Source: JAJDOJ01 sp034722015 (GTDB lineage Bacteria; Pseudomonadota; Gammaproteobacteria; JAJDOJ01). Taken from it: a stretch of 12,764 nt of DNA. The stretch spans positions 1 through 12,764 of the forward strand of contig JAYENI010000090.1 in the NCBI GenBank assembly GCA_034722015.1. The letters run 5' to 3'. This document shows positions 12,764 to 12,764 of this stretch, piece by piece. Each line of letters opens with the position of its first letter. Position 1 is the stretch's first letter. The notes under the pieces are model-generated. The model saw only the letters and a list, made by a program, of their open reading frames with translations. It did no database searches and was not told where the DNA came from. A program made the translations under genes and the position numbers.

Positions 12764-12764
12764 C

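Larger units (their letters stand above)
11089..12764 (-). mobile_element. ATPase-dependent DDE transposon (Mu/Tn7/Tn5053-like class), one end and three genes, truncated by the window
   Basis: The three minus-strand genes (DDE transposase, AAA ATPase, small acidic protein) overlap and form one operon reading towards the proposed element end at 11089. The end is placed where intron-maturase homology stops and TGTTACG begins. TGT is the usual terminal trinucleotide in the Mu/Tn7/Tn5053 group. Inside the end are three YTTGA motifs at 14-bp spacing. The other end, the target duplication and the transposase N-terminus lie outside the window, so the boundary is inferred. Confidence 0.6.

Noticed and set aside
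1..12764. CRISPR array, tRNA or rRNA genes
   Set aside because: No regularly spaced direct repeats of 25-40 bp and no cloverleaf or rRNA-like sequence were seen on either strand.

Overview
The window looks like gammaproteobacterial chromosome. It is GC-rich and most reading frames carry the codon bias of GC-rich Proteobacteria. Its genes resemble families common in environmental Gammaproteobacteria, such as the Chromatiales; the taxonomic placement is inference. The left ten kilobases are mostly single, loosely spaced genes of metabolic or unknown function. The right 2.7 kb is accessory DNA: a toxin-antitoxin pair, a group II intron remnant, and one end of a transposable element that runs off the window.

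Left part (1-5430). A short reading frame that may be the tail of a transposase enters at the left edge. An unrecognised 335-residue coiled-coil protein (minus) and a DUF6940-family protein (plus) are divergent across a 457-bp gap. That gap holds two TTGACA hexamers in opposite orientation. Next come an orphan phosphonate/phosphite-type periplasmic binding protein (minus) and, divergent from it, a large regulator with a DNA-binding winged helix, one membrane segment, a TolB/FlgO-like domain and TPR repeats (plus). The shared upstream region contains two perfect 10-bp palindromes. No ABC permease or ATPase is present, so the binding protein may serve sensing rather than a local transporter; this is a hypothesis.

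Middle part (5430-9750). Five minus-strand genes follow: an NAD(P)H-dependent FMN flavoprotein with a cysteine cluster, a secreted SMP-30/gluconolactonase-like beta-propeller protein, a class I O-methyltransferase with an altered SAM motif, a four-helix DUF1304 membrane protein, and a small secreted protein of unknown family. They are 130-390 bp apart, so they are probably not one tight operon. The leader of the SMP-30-like gene can form two mutually exclusive hairpins.

Right part (10079-12764). A YefM/YoeB-type toxin-antitoxin operon has its own promoter and a perfect operator palindrome. After it, on the minus strand, lies the 3' end of a group II intron: 66 codons of the maturase C-terminus, a domain V carrying a 6-nt tandem duplication, and a plausible domain VI. 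The maturase reading frame appears to be cut at about 11088, where a TGT-starting element end begins. Inside that end are three YTTGA repeats at exact 14-bp spacing, then an inverted repeat, then a minus-strand operon with overlapping genes: a DDE transposase (only the C-terminal 187 residues are in the window), an ExeA/TniB-like AAA ATPase, and a 66-residue acidic protein. This layout recalls the ATPase-dependent Mu/Tn7/Tn5053 class of transposons and is the most interesting part of the window.
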